In this document: positions 34,807-47,300 of the stretch, piece after piece | Layout: each line of letters opens with the position of its first letter | How positions within the stretch are numbered: position 1 is the first letter of the stretch | Source of the DNA: Terfezia claveryi | Lineage: Eukaryota > Ascomycota > Pezizomycetes > Pezizales > Pezizaceae | Direction: 5' to 3' | Assembly: GCA_015179025.1 (NCBI GenBank) | Contig: WHUX01000012.1 | Location: forward strand, 62,001 to 126,000 | Length of the DNA: 64,000 bases | The notes under the pieces: generated by a model | The model's database searches: none | The model's input: only the letters and a program-made list of their open reading frames with translations | Told to the model about the DNA's origin: nothing | Made by a program: the position numbers and the translations under genes

Positions 34807-37800
34807 TTATCCAACATACCTGGGCAAACACCGATGCCCACACCCCACCGCCGCACAGACCTCCATCTCCTCCTCATCCCCTTCCACCTCCCTCCCCCAG
34901 GCCCTATGACCCTCCTCTCCCCGCCCTTGCATCCCCACCTCCAGACCCTCTCCTCCCCCACCCCTCGATACTCCTGTGACTTTCCCATCCTCCCCAGTAT
35001 CCTCCTCTTCGTCAGTTTTGTCAGTATTTCGACAATCGCCAAAAAACCACCCCCCCAAACACCCCTCATGCCCACCATGCCCGCAGACCCCACACAGCAC
35101 CCATCTCCCAACAACTCCCTTCCTACAAATAACACAGCCGTCTTGCATCCTCCTACAATTCTCACACCACCTTAATCCCCTCCTCCCTCCCCCGTCCTTA
35201 TTACTCCCAATACCCCCTCCCCCTTCTCCCCCTCCTCCTCCTCCTCCTCCCACACCACCACCACCACCAAGCACAATCGCCCTCCCACACCACCCACAAC
35301 TCCCGCTGATATGTGTGTCTGTCTGGCCCCCCCTCTTCACTACCCCACTCCCAGTATACTTCCTCACCTCCGCCGCCACGGCCAACATGCGTTTCCGTGC
35401 TAGTAGCGAAATATACCCTTCTGTCCAATCGTCGACGGCGCGTTTTGGGAAGGTATACCGCGGGTAGAGGAGATTGGTGAGGGTCGTGAGGAATTGTACG
35501 TCGCCATGAGTGGTGTAGTAGGTTTGAAGTTGGGGGAGGAGAGACTGGGGGGACCAAGGGGGTGTGGGATCTGAGGATGGGAAGGGGGACGGGGGAGTGA
35601 GGGAGGGATAAGTTGGATAAGGGCGGTGGTGTTGGTGGGGCCCGGGGCGGGGAGTGGTGGAAGGTTGGGGTGGTGGGTAGGGTGGGTGGCCGTTGAGGTG
35701 AAGGGTGGGAATGGCTGATAGTGGGTGGGCGTGAGGGCGGTACCATGGTGCGGGTGAAGTTGTGGTGTGTTGGAGGGTGGACGTACTCCCTGCTGCGTGG
35801 GCGTCGAGTGTATGTGTACTGTTATTATTATGGTTATTCTGGTTGAGATAAGGATGCGGTAGTGCATGAGGAAGATAATTCGCACTCCCATTCCCATGTC
35901 CATTTCTTCCACCCGGATAGATATTATTCCCACCCCCACCCCCATTATGCCCATTACCCCACCCACTCCCCTCCTCCATAATCGCATGCAATCCCCCCTG
36001 CCTCCCCCCACTCCCCCCACTCCCCTCCCCATTATCCTCCCTCTCACTCCCCAACCCCGACACCCTCTCTTCATAACTCCCACTCGTCTGCTCACTCACC
36101 AAGCCAATACTATACTGCCTGGGCCTAGTCCTAATCGCGGGCTGTTCATAACTACCTCCCTCACTGGCAGAAGTAGGGATATAGGAATCCCGGTCCCGCT
36201 CATAACTACTAAGGACATCTGCTGTTCCATCTGACGTGCTAGAGAACGCTGCGGACGAGTCGGAGGGATTTTCTTTGGTTTGGGTAATATGCCTCCTTTG
36301 CTGGGTATGAGTAATATTCCTCGTATGGTGATTGAAATGCTGATAGTGGTGGGAGTTATTATGTGTCCCTGTATCGACCGATAATATCGGCCTCGGACTA
36401 GTCACCAACCGACTCCCTTCCGCTACCACCTTACCAGTCTCACCACCAGCGTATCCCGCTCCTTCCCCTGGCCTCCTGTCATCATCATCATCATCATCCA
36501 ACATCCTCGGACTCGAATCCCCATCAGTACTCGCCGTACTACTCGGCACGCTTGCCGACCCACCTACACCTCCCCTCCCCCCAGTCCCAAACGCCGCTGG
36601 CGGCAACAACAACGCCTCCTCAATATTAATGACATTCTCCCCCTGCACGGGCGTGGGCATCGGCGTCGGCTTGGGTGTATCTGGCACCGGCCTCTGCATC
36701 GGTGTAGCCCCGGGGTTCATTGTATACTGCGCTCCTCCCAGCCCAAGCAACCTCCTCGCGACAATGGACCCCCCACCAGGGACAAACGCAGCATTATATG
36801 CCTCCTGCGCCTTCCTAAGTCTTTCCTGCTCTGTGCGCTCCGCGTGGGCCTCATCATCCCGAGTTAGTAAGTACCCGAGAACCTGCCATGTCTTCGCAGT
36901 TCGATACTCCCCTACGTACATTGCTGCACGGGCATTCCTCTCGCACGCCTTGCCTATCGTAAACCCACGCTCATCGCGGAGAGTAGTGATATAATGTTTC
37001 GCCAAGAAATCGAATTTGTCGAAATTAAACACGGGGAGGTTAACGCGGGCGGTAGCTTGTGCGGGTTGGAACTTTTCCAGAACAGTATCGAGGGCAGAGA
37101 TTTGCTGGGCTGGTTTAGCGTCACGCCTGAAACTCGACGAGCGGGAGCCTCTCTTTTTGTTGCGCGAGTCCTCCGGGGCGCCGGCACTGCTACTTCCGCT
37201 TCGTACTTGGTGATAGTCATCTGGGTCCAAATGCATCCTCCCGCCGCTCCTCCCGCCACCCCCACTACCACTACCACTACTATTACCACCTCTAGGGCCC
37301 CCAGTACTCTCATTCCTCCTCCTTCGCTGTGTTGCAAACGTAAACTCATTTTCCGTATTCCACGCAAACGCCACCATCGGCAAATCCCCAATCGGCGCAT
37401 GACCAAAACAGACATCATGCTGAACCAGTAAACAATCCTTTCCCCCACTCCAGAGGACATCCTCATCTCTAAATTGCAACCCCGTGATCGCATTCCCGTG
37501 CTCCATCAACACCCAACTCGGCATATACGGCCTTCTCAAATCCCATCCATGGATCCTATAATCATTCCCAATACTACACGTCGCCAACTCCGTCGTCCTG
37601 AGTCCACCCGGTCTCCACACCACCCTTCCTAAACTCGTCTGCGTAAACACAGTATGCTTACTCTTTCTCCTCGGGTCGGCATAGAAATCCCATACCTTAA
37701 CCGTCTTATCCCTTCCTCCACTCGCACAATGTTTTCCATCCGGATGCCACGCAACGCTATACACCGGCCCCTGATGCGCATTCGAAATCTTTCTCTCACA

Positions 37801-38709
37801 AACACTCGGATTCCTATAATCCCACCTCTGCACACATCCATTCTCATACCCTGCCACAAACTCCACCGCATTCGCCTCGTTGAACTGTACATCCCTCACC
37901 GCTTCGCTCTTCCCCACAAACGTAATCCTACTCTTCCTCTCCCGCAAATCCCACAACTTGACACTCCCATCTTGGCTCGCGCTGAGGAATAACCTCCCGT
38001 CGGCAGCGTTGAACGCCAGCCGGTTGACCTGCCGGTGGTGTTCCTGTAGTATCCTATCATGCCGGAAATCCCTGTATAGAGCGATTGACCCGTTTGTTGC
38101 TGCCGTGGCAATTAGGTCCCGTACGGGGTGGTTGCCCCATTTGACTTCGTTTTGGATAAATCCACGGCGATTACTGTTCTGCGCACGTAGTGACTGGGTG
38201 GATTCCGAGAGAGTATCATCTGTGACTACGATGATTTTGAGAAAGTCCCTTCCGGCAACTACTAATCTATCACATTCCTGGTTCGCGGATATCGCTTGAA
38301 TCGGTGAATCCAGCAGCAGCTCTGTAGTTCTAGACGTAAGTCTCGTATTTGCGGCTACAGTCGCACTTGTAGATCGTCTATATCATCAATTTAATTCCCG
38401 TCAGTATTGGTTACCCTGATTGCATAGCAGAAACCCCCCAATGAACAAGGAATTCGCTTACGGAGCATTCCCGCCAGCTCCCGGCGTTCCCGTGCCGGAA
38501 CTACTCGGCGGCCTACTCCCTGCAATCCCACCAATTCCGAAGGGCTGCGTGAACCTCGCAAAAGCCATTGCTGCCTTCCCACTCCGAGATTGCGGATGCG
38601 GCTGGTGCTGCGGGGGTTGCTGGTGCTGCGGGGGTTGCTGTGGGGGTGGAGGTGCTGGTGGGGGAGGCGCGGAAGGAAACTGGTATTGATTATTGGTGTA
38701 GTCGGCCAT
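34807..38709 (-). CDS. RTC1: Rtc1/Sea2 (WDR24-like) subunit of the SEA/GATOR2 complex
   Basis: Two exons, 38709-38462 and 38377-34807, with an 84-nt intron; 1272 residues. Rtc1/Sea2, the WDR24 orthologue, is part of the vacuole-associated SEACAT/GATOR2 complex that activates TORC1 in response to amino acids. After a Pro/Gln-rich start come WD40 repeats at about residues 85-420 (LWDLRERKS, QRWDYRN, HQGPVYSVAWHPDGKHCASGGRDKTVKVWDF are diagnostic). A very long low-complexity linker (about 600 residues rich in Gly, Ser, His, Asn and Pro) follows, then a helical block and a C-terminal zinc module: CGWCGRA, WCENCRRMQDGCVICRKG, CGVCGHGGHEGC and a final GCGHRC. This C-terminal RING-like fold is characteristic of WDR24. 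An acidic insert splits the last zinc motif. The linker is encoded by strand-asymmetric C-rich DNA. Confidence 0.92.
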
Positions 38710-40632
38710 CGGAATAGAGTGGCTTCATTTGAACGGGATGGGTACTGCGTTGGTTGGGGTGGGGGGAGGGGGGGCAGAGGATTAGCTGGATGCGAATGCA
38801 GTACTGAATTTAGAGAGTCTGATGCGATGGTGCTTATGCAATGGACTAAAGCTTTCCTAACTGCATAAGCACGTGTACAGAGTACCTATGTACATACCTA
38901 CCGTACCATTATTACGGAGTCATGCAGGGTTATGCATTGTACTTTCATCATAGGTTTCAGCTTCGCGAGATAAGAACGTTCGTGCTGCAGGGAGTAATCC
39001 TAGCCCAGGACAAGCTTTTTGCGGCGGCGGGAAAGATAGATGGATGGATGGATGGATGGATGGATGGATGGATGGATGGGATGTGATGCTTATGGGCAAT
39101 GATTGGGATACGTATGGGAGCTGCAATTGTGGTTGTCGATGTATACCAGCACGCTGACGTGGGGGAGTCTCGGAGGAGCTGGACTGTGCAGTATGTAGAG
39201 CCCGTATGCACATAGAGCCATACAACTCCCAGTACCTTCACCGCCTCAAGCGAGTGGCGACCGACAGCTATAGATCGATCGCAACAAGCACCTACACTAT
39301 CTACATCACTCTATTCCCACCAACTACGTCTGAGCAGTCGAGGGAGGAAAAAAAGAAAAGAAAGGAAGAAAGAAAAAAAAGATAACGCTGCCGATAATGC
39401 CCACTTCCAAAACTCCCGATATAATCCCCTTCTGCCGATAGCAAATATAAACCATATCCATGCATACTTATACGAGTAGAGCAACATATATATGTTATAC
39501 GTATATTGTCATAGGCAGCTTTATATATAAGCTCATTCGTACATTACATACAACATGTACTTCTACTGCGGTCAACAATCAATTACAACTACTATTGTAA
39601 CGTCCTACCATACAGCGGCTGGCAATGACAGTGGGGATAGAAGTGAGAGGTACACGTGCCCTACACATAGGGGAGGGGGCTATCGTGATCATGATCACCA
39701 GGATAGCAGGTACATGCTCTCCCGTGTCGGAGCTCCTGCACATGCTACAATGACTTCAACCACTCACTATATTGGCGTACAGGAAAACATTCCTATGGCC
39801 ATCGTATATTGTATATACTCCTACATGCCATGAACAAGGGGTATGTTATAGATATGCTCGTAAATGAAAACACACACAACCTACCCACGTCTTACTGCTG
39901 GCCCCCAGCGGCGCTGGCATTGCCGGTATGAGCTTGTCCAACCCCCTGGACGCCGCCCTCCCAATGGGAAATACCGCCTTCTACAGCGATCAAAAATGCA
40001 CAGGCTCGGAGCAGAAGCAATGCACTTAAGTAATGGACCGGAGTGCGCGTCAGTCGACCAGTAGGTCTGGTTAGAATTCCATTTTCTTATCGATACTCAT
40101 CTCGATCTGGCGATATGGCTAATCATGTGACTAAAAATATCGATATCACGCGATTTAATTTACAAACTGTGACTGGACACAAAACTGAGGATGAGAATCT
40201 AGTCCTCCTTTACCCTCAATTTCACTTTGCACGTCATCATGTACTCACAATCGCTCCCATTTCTTCATGATCATAAATGCCGTGAAATCATCATAAAGTC
40301 TCAAATTCTTTTGATGCCCTCAGCCCATAAAAAACCCGGATACCAAATAACCAGTAAAGAGTAATGAAAAATTACCAGAAAGGAAAAAAAGAGAAGAACT
40401 AACCCAGCAAGGACGCCCTGATTGAATTTTTTTTCTAGATAGGACACCTCCTCTTCCTTGACACATCCATATCGCCCATATGATGAAATTCTGATATATT
40501 CAATGACCCCCCTATCAATAACAGGGATGTGTTGTGGTGGTGATTCATCTTTATATTTTCAGGAATTGAGCGAGAGGAAGAAGACTGATAAAAAAAAAGA
40601 TGCCATGCGGGATAGTAGGTAGAGTGATGCAT
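38710..40632. other. 1.9-kb intergenic region
   Basis: The Rtc1 promoter lies at its left end and the S19 3' end at its right. A (TGGA)n microsatellite sits at 39041-39079. The open frame at 39555-39833 has no recognisable features. Nothing else is supported. Confidence 0.5.
39041..39079 (+). repeat. Tetranucleotide microsatellite (TGGA)n
   Basis: Nearly ten perfect consecutive TGGA units, about 330 bp upstream of the Rtc1 start codon on the opposite strand. Probably length-polymorphic. Confidence 0.9.
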
Positions 40633-41414
40633 TTACTCATCATCTTCCTCCTGCTCTGCCTCCATGGTGGTTTGGGCGATACCTATACCCAGTGAAAAAT
40701 TCATATTAGCTACATGCTCCCACCCCCAATCCAATCATAACCCAGAATTGTGCACATACGGTCCAGATCTCGCTGACCAGCCTGGGAGATTCTCCTTCCA
40801 CCCTTCTCGTGCTGCTCAACAATACCAATCTTCTCTAGAGCCTGTAGTATCTTTCGGTCGACCGATCCAGAGGCATCAACGTGGTGAGATGGCCTAGATC
40901 CCCTATTCTTCTGCCCACCATGGACCTTTCGGAGGGCACCGACACCAACCGACTTGCGGAGGTAGACGTGACGGGCTACGGAGGCGGCTCGGACGTAAAA
41001 CCTATTGGGATATGAGTTAACCCATATGTCCACTCCCAATAAACAAAAGCCAGCTCCAGTTGCCTGGTTGAATATTCGTGAAGTTGAAAGTGAACGTACC
41101 AGTCCATAGACTGAGGTGGGAGCTCCTTGTAGTGCCCGGTCTTGACAGTGTCAACCCAACCTAGACATCGAGAATCGACCGGTCAGCACTCGCCCCATGT
41201 CCAATCATTCCATTCCCTCTATTTTCATCGAAATTTTTCATGCCCTCCCTCCAAGTCAAGGAGCACTCCCTCCACCAGTCGAAAATCCCACCAGTATCCA
41301 CTCTAAATCGTCACACATACCGGGAATGGGAAGCTTTCCCTGCCTCTTCAAGAACGCAGCATAGGCCTCAATGAACTTCTGCGCATCAACATCGCGGACG
41401 GAAACACCAGTCAT
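40633..41414 (-). CDS. RPS19: 40S ribosomal protein S19 (eS19)
   Basis: The four exons are 41414-41321, 41160-41100, 41001-40760 and 40682-40633, with introns of 160, 98 and 77 nt; 148 residues, the normal size. eS19 is a component of the small ribosomal subunit head, needed for 18S rRNA maturation. It begins MTGVSVRDVDAQKFI, contains GWVDTVKTG and the diagnostic block WFYVRAASVARHVYLR (split by intron 2), then GALRKVHGGQKNRGSRPSHH and the helix ending GGRRISQAGQRDLDR. The acidic tail EAEQEEDDE ends the protein. Introns are longer than in neighbouring genes, common for fungal ribosomal protein genes. A 5' UTR intron is possible: a CTGAC branch-like site and TTTTACAG lie just before the start codon (41430-41447). 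Confidence 0.96.
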
Positions 41415-42096
41415 GTTGGGCTATCTGTAAAAGGTCTAAGATCGTCTTGTCAGCACTAAATTTTTTCCAGTGAATCGATATCCAGATTTCGGCCCGTACT
41501 TGTGTGGGTTGGTGAATAGGGATTGGCGCGAAGAGGCGGTGAGTATTGCGTTGGCGTCGTCGAAGTAAACTATTGCAGTGCGTGTATTACCCCTCAAGAT
41601 TTAACAGTTAGCTACGGTTGGTGGGGGCGAGAGCTAGTGAGCTGGATAGGGCTAACCCCGCACCGCCACCGCCTTAAGCCACAGCCAGCATTCGGTTGCA
41701 CAACCTCTCGTAGCGTAATTACACAAAAGAAGCCTCCTTGTACAAACCAGTCTGTTGTCTCCGGGCGAGGTCACCAACGCAATAAAAATATTAACCTGGG
41801 TACGATGCTATCCTCAGCTATGCTATGCAAAAATCTTATGCCCAACCAGACTAATCTTATGCCAACGCCTCTTCAATCCAAAAAGTATTAATGAACCCAG
41901 AGCAAAAATACCCCACCAAATTCGCTACGCATTAATGCAGATGACAGAAAACAGAGAAACGCTAACAGAAAACCGAACACCACCGGACTACGCAGAAGAT
42001 GAAAACCGTAAAGTAATGTGTAAGAACGAAAAAGAAAAGAAAAATCATGACATGCATGCTCCATCATTAGTAGGATGCTTTCTTCAACCTACTTCA
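41415..42096. other. S19 promoter and hydrolase-phosphatase 3' region
   Basis: 682 bases holding the S19 promoter and leader. A variant of the dispersed terminal motif (TGCCCAACCAGAC followed by TA) is at 41839-41851. No gene is seen. Confidence 0.55.
41839..41851 (-). repeat. Variant copy of dispersed terminal motif
   Basis: TGCCCAACCAGAC followed by TA, 11 or 12 of 13 bases matching the consensus end, located about 425 bp upstream of the S19 start codon. Confidence 0.45.
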
Positions 42097-44210
42097 TCAG
42101 CTAAACGACGGCCTTCTCAAGCCTGGGCAGTCATATCGCTCAAATAACTCAGTAATAAAATGTGGATGCCTGATTCCAGGCGGCCTGGCCTTTTTGAATT
42201 CGGCGATGGCTTGTGCAACATCATATCCCAGCTTCTCAATCATATATGATACCAGAAAGAAGCCAGTGCGATTGAAGCCGTAGTGACAATGGCATGCAAT
42301 AAGGCGGTTGTCCCCCAGCGCGTACATTTCTGCACGAAGTTTATCGACCAGTGCAATGAACCGGGAGACTTCATCTGGGGTTGGTGGAATTTTGCTAACA
42401 GTAGCGACTGTGGCGAGTCAGTTTTCACCAGATTCACCCGTGGCTTCTCAACACTCACACTTGTGATATTGGACATTGGGCCCGAAAGTTTCAGGGTCAT
42501 AAGGTGGCTGCTCATGAGAGATGTCGATAACATGTGCAATATCGGGATATTTAGCTGAAAAGAACTTGGGGTTGTGCTGTTCGTCGTTTTGCCTCAATGT
42601 CTTGTGGTGTCATTGTCAGTTTGTGATGGACAAAGACAATTATCAACAGAGTGGTCTCACCTTCATAGCGCGAAATGGGCTTCGTCCTATCCTTGGACTA
42701 ACGGCCTGGATCCTGCTCCATTTTTCCAAATTCTTTAGGAGCCATTTATCTTCCTTCAAGAAACTTAGCTGCCAGGCGAGGCTTAGAGCTTCGTCAACGT
42801 GGTGAGATAAGAAGTCATTCACAAGACCATTAACAATATGATGAGATTCAAAGATAACACTATGGCCAGCATTTGGAATAACACATCTCTTGACAGCTGG
42901 GCTTTCCGCCTGCCCGCTGGCTCCTTCATGCTTGTGATCCCTTCGGTGCATCAGCCAGTCATGTATCTTATCGAGTTCGGAAACTGGGCACACCATATCT
43001 TCCGCAGCACCGAGGAGATAGACTGGGCAAGTGATAGCGGTCCATTGTTCCAGAGTTGGGAAGGTCATACCCTTGACCATCCGTCTCCAAACGGGAGTTC
43101 TGCTCTGCTTGTTGAATAACAGCTGCATCTGCTTCACACTCACCGGTGCTTGTGTGCCAACAAATCTTGAAACAGATTTGGACTCGATTCCACCCCATCG
43201 GTCAATCATTCGCAGTATATCAAATCCAACATTGCCCAGCTTCAAGGCTGTTGCTAGCTTTTTCTTTTCTTGATCTGCAAGCTCTGCCTTTGGGCAAATC
43301 GCTACAAGGCCTGCACACTCTTCATAGAGAAATCCCCCTTTTGTAGCTAGGGTAGCTGCAAGAGCCGAACCATAAGAATGTCCAATGAGCACAACTTTTT
43401 GGCCCTCTTGTACATGCTGTCTCACAATAACGGAGATAAGTTTACAGAGAGACTCCGTGGTATAGGCCTGCCAGTCATGTGGAGCGAATTTGGAACCACC
43501 GCATCCCGGAAGGTCAATGGCCAAGGTATGCGATATATGAACGAAATATTCAAGCAGGTGCTGGAACTGGGATAGTTGACCTCCAAGGCCTATTGGACGT
43601 CAATTAGCGCAAAGTAAGGATAGGAACATTATAAAGCTAATACTAACCATGAAGGAACACCAATAGTGGGAGACTACGACCTAGCTTGGGTGCCTTGGGA
43701 TGCTGCCGGTGAAAGACTCGAACTGATGAGTAAGAGAAGGTGTCCGTAGTCACAGGTATTGTGAACGTATGTTTTCGAACCAGCGATGTATTGGAAGCAG
43801 CATTTTCTATGATGTGTTGCAAACTTAAGTTAATACGAATGACATGCCGGGGTTGCCACCAGTCTGAGAGCATACCTACCACTTAAGCTCGAAATTATCG
43901 AAGTTCGTCGTTCCGATTCAGGCTGCTTCTCTCCATTCATTGACTCTCGAGAGCTGCCCCCAAATTCGTCGAACTGCTTTGGTTTGGTGGTTTTCGACGA
44001 TCTGAAATAGGCGATAATCAACGGAACAGCACCACAGATGGTAATCGCCATAATTTTGTGCCTCCTAACAAATTCTGGAAAGGCCCTTCCTGTTGTTGAA
44101 ATGGACGGTAATGAAGCTATTAATATTGCTGTAGAATTGGCTATTGACCCGAAAAGGAGAGGGATGAATGGGGAGGCAACTTGTGCAATCGATGTGGTCG
44201 GCACTTCCAT
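42097..44210 (-). CDS. Alpha/beta hydrolase fused to dual-specificity phosphatase
   Basis: Five exons: 44210-43876, 43823-43648, 43589-42661, 42600-42459 and 42407-42097; introns 51-60 nt; 630 residues. Residues about 48-68 (HKIMAITICGAVPLIIAYF) form one membrane segment. The alpha/beta hydrolase domain follows at about 115-450 with LLVFLHGLGGQLSQF, DLPGCGGS and nucleophile motif GHSYGSA (Ser242); NAGHSVIFE near 415 offers the catalytic His. An IGRSPFRAMK linker leads to a dual-specificity phosphatase domain at about 475-630 with DISHEQPPYDP, YHKFATVSKIPPT and the signature HCHYGFNRTG (Cys568, Arg574, CX5R). Both catalytic sites look intact. The substrate is unknown. The phosphatase half resembles the mRNA-capping-triphosphatase/DSP group. 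Exons 4-5 were joined because the family block YHKxxTVSKIPPT is rebuilt exactly at the splice. Confidence 0.88.
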
Positions 44211-44955
44211 ATTTAACGGAAACTAGGCTATGAAGCCAGGGCGACCGGGCGACCAACTATCAGGAGCACGCAGGGCGAGACAAGGGCCGGATTGGTTGGG
44301 TAGGTAAATTCGGGTTTTATTTGTTTCCGGGGATAGTGATTTTGGGGGGGGGGTTGCAGCGTTATGTTGTTTTTCTTGGAAAACAGAGACGAGACGTGTA
44401 CGGATCAATCCGAGATCGAGCGAGTGGCTTGTAAGAACCTCTCCCGGAGCAATAATACAAACGGCTGCTTGTATTATCCAAGACTCCGTGCGTTTCTCAG
44501 CTTCGTTTCGAACTCAAAAGTGCGGATGTATCTGAGCTGCCAATCTGTAACCTACCTAGTTAGATGTAAGATGTTAGGTGCTTTAGGCATGCTTCGGTAG
44601 TGCTCCACATACAAGTATAATGTATGTCTGTATGTCTGAGTGCAGAGCACGGTGCCGCTTCCCTCAGCCAACGACGTAAATGTACCTTCGACCCTGGCAA
44701 GTGTGGATGGGCCTCTTGGCTGCTGTCAATGACGAATCTATGTTGGTTGGAATGTCGAATCAAGCCTTGTCTAACTGAGAAAATCAGCACGAAATCATCG
44801 AAGCAGCAAAGTACGGCCTCTAAAAGCAGAATCAACATGGGGTAGAGTAGTATGTACTACACGTATGGTGGGCAGAACCAGAAATCTGGCTCGGGACCTG
44901 GGGTACAGTTAGAGTGAGTCGGCAAAGTCGATCTTGTGAAGTAAGGTATATATTA

Positions 44956-45317
44956 GTCTGGTTAAATATATGTAACCCCTCGGGCCTCTAGCCCCCGCCG
45001 TTACTTCCCCGGACTAGAAGTTATATTCACGATCACCCCAGGTGAAACACACTACCCAGGTGTGCGAAAGTTAGAACTGAGGGATACGCGCCGCGTCGTT
45101 GCACGGGATCCGAACCCTGGCTGTGAAAAGCACATGTTATGGAGTTTTGTTTGTATCGATTGTCAGAGGGTTGCATAGCCATGCATACATTCATTACTTA
45201 CTTATGCATGTTAGCAGTATTGCACGTTGTCCTACGATTGGCTACCATCACTTCATAAGTGGGACTGACTAAGCCCTAGTCAACTTAACTAAAGCCCCAC
45301 TTAGCGTGCAACCAGAC
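44956..45317. mobile_element. MITE-like element, TA-flanked GTCTGGTT inverted ends
   Basis: The left end GTCTGGTT follows TA (44954-44955) and the right end AACCAGAC precedes TA (45318-45319): a perfect 8-bp inverted repeat (10 bp counting TA) around a 362-bp non-coding unit. It shares its end with the other dispersed motifs, so it probably belongs to the same Tc1/mariner-type family. Confidence 0.6.
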
Positions 45318-45772
45318 TACTTGGCATGGAGCTTCCAATGTCCCAAAAGTTTTAGCCCTCGAACTCGTGGGTTTCGCCGTTCAGAATGTATTCCAGGCGA
45401 GATATAATATCCCCTTCGCTTTTGAGCGGCCATATGCACTGCGAACATACATCCCTAGGCTCATATTAGTATATCCGAGGTCATGTAGAGTACGTATTAA
45501 AGTTCGCAATTAATGGAGGCTTATATACCGCATAGTTACTTAAATCAGTACCATTCTCTGGGGACAGCGATATACCTGGGCAATATATTTCCGATGGACA
45601 GTGCAGGGGCGCCAATCAGTTAACTGGTTTTTAATTGTATACGAGCATTCCTATGGACTGACTCCAATTCAGGTCACAAGCCCTGCACCCTCTAATATCA
45701 TGGTATCCTGGTGCAGCCAGATGTATGTTTCCACTCACTCTGGCGCACATTATTGTTGATGTGCCTGAAACT

Positions 45773-45784
45773 GTGCCAACCAGA
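45773..45784 (-). repeat. Copy of dispersed terminal motif
   Basis: GTGCCAACCAGA followed by ATA: 12 of 13 bases of the consensus end with a final C to A change. Confidence 0.5.
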
Positions 45785-47300
45785 ATACCTTAAATTTAAA
45801 CTTAATCTGTAGCTTGAGAACCGTATTTCCCGAGATTAGTTGACGCGGTATCGTACATATAAACTGCAAGTCATTCTCAGATGGCCCTATCAAGTATTAT
45901 TGGGCAAGCAGATCATCCATTTCCAATGCTCTAGTTACGTGGTACAGCTTTCTCAGTTCAGGGTAATGCGTCGGAACAACAAATTTAGGCTATGAGAGTC
46001 GAACCTCAAACCTCGAAATACTTGGTCCAGAAATACATGCACGCACCTGCATAAATTAAAAATAAGATATAAAAGTCAGCTATATTTCTTGGTCCTCCCG
46101 GAGTCGGCAGCGTTGCTAGGGCTAGGAATGTTAACTTTAGAAAACAGGAATAATACAGGTGAAGTCGATGCTACAGGCAGCGCAATCAGGCTATTACTCT
46201 CATAGATATTAAGTACAGTGCAGATCGTAAAAAGTAGCTAGGGCGAGTCCTATGGATACAGACCATTAAATACACCTAGTCTGCTCGTGAACCGGCTTTG
46301 CTAGTTTGGCAAATTTAATTGTTGAGCTTAAGAGACGCCGAGCATATCGTTTATTGCGCTCAGCCTTCACAAAAGTCGAATGAACCAGATATCCTACTAC
46401 ACATAAGAAGTTCTATATCGATAGTGTATTTATGGGGCTACCTTATGTCGCAAATACTCTGGTTTACTGTACAGACATCTGTTTCAGACAAATTCTAGGA
46501 GTCAATTATCTAAGAGATTTAATTAATAAAAGGCCGGTGGAGTTAAGGTCTTATAAATAAATAAGGAGTATAATGGAGTATGATAAACCAAACTGCATTA
46601 AACAGCACTCCTATTAAGTCCGTAGCAAATGACTTACCATCCTAGCTACAGTTATACTTTGCCAAACAATAGATTTCATAAGGATTTATTTACTTTAGGA
46701 TTGCTGTCTTGTCCGATATCGTACCCACAAGACAAAGAAAGTTAAAATCTCAGGTTATAAATAACATGTAACTACTATTCTCGCTTATAACCATGACCCG
46801 GTTAATTAAAATACCATAGTATAAGCAATATATAACTCGAAGAACAGCGCACTATAAGAATAACCAGTTATTGCTTGCATGTACTTGGTCGAGCTCGAGA
46901 ATGGACATGCAACCTGGGGAATACTTATGCGGGTACAATAGTGCCTCCGTATACCTAGTAATAACTTAGTAGTTATACGATTCATCTTGTTACTTAAGGA
47001 CTTATATATTACAGGGATTTCAAGATACTCCCTTTTAAAGATGAGATGCCAATTATGGAAATTAATTTGCCAAGAATGGCTTACTTGTGTTTATCCACTC
47101 GAACCTTTTTGTCTAGTTACATAGTATTGACTCGGTACTGCTTATCCCTCGGGAAAGCTCTTCGTGAACTATGGACTGGTTTCCTTAGTCTGGCTTGCAC
47201 TAGCCCCTCGTAGAGGGTGGTTTCCTATGGGGTAGCCTGATCAAGGCAAAGGTTGACGCTGTGATGAGTAGTAAGAGTAGTTAAGAGCACATTACAGTAG

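Noticed and set aside
34834..37493. Long overlapping open frames on both strands across the Rtc1 gene
   Set aside because: They are shadows created by the C-rich low-complexity linker; only the minus-strand frame carries WD40 and zinc motifs.
39041..39079. CRISPR-like or telomeric repeat
   Set aside because: It is a plain TGGA microsatellite without spacers; CRISPR arrays are not expected in a eukaryotic nuclear genome.
45095..45135. B-box-like sequence (reverse strand GGTTCGGATCC) suggesting a tRNA
   Set aside because: The anticodon and acceptor stems do not pair, so no tRNA fold forms; at most a SINE or tRNA relic inside the MITE-like unit.
45998..46020. B-box-like sequence (reverse strand GGTTCGACTCT)
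   Set aside because: The T-stem pairs poorly and no acceptor partner is found.
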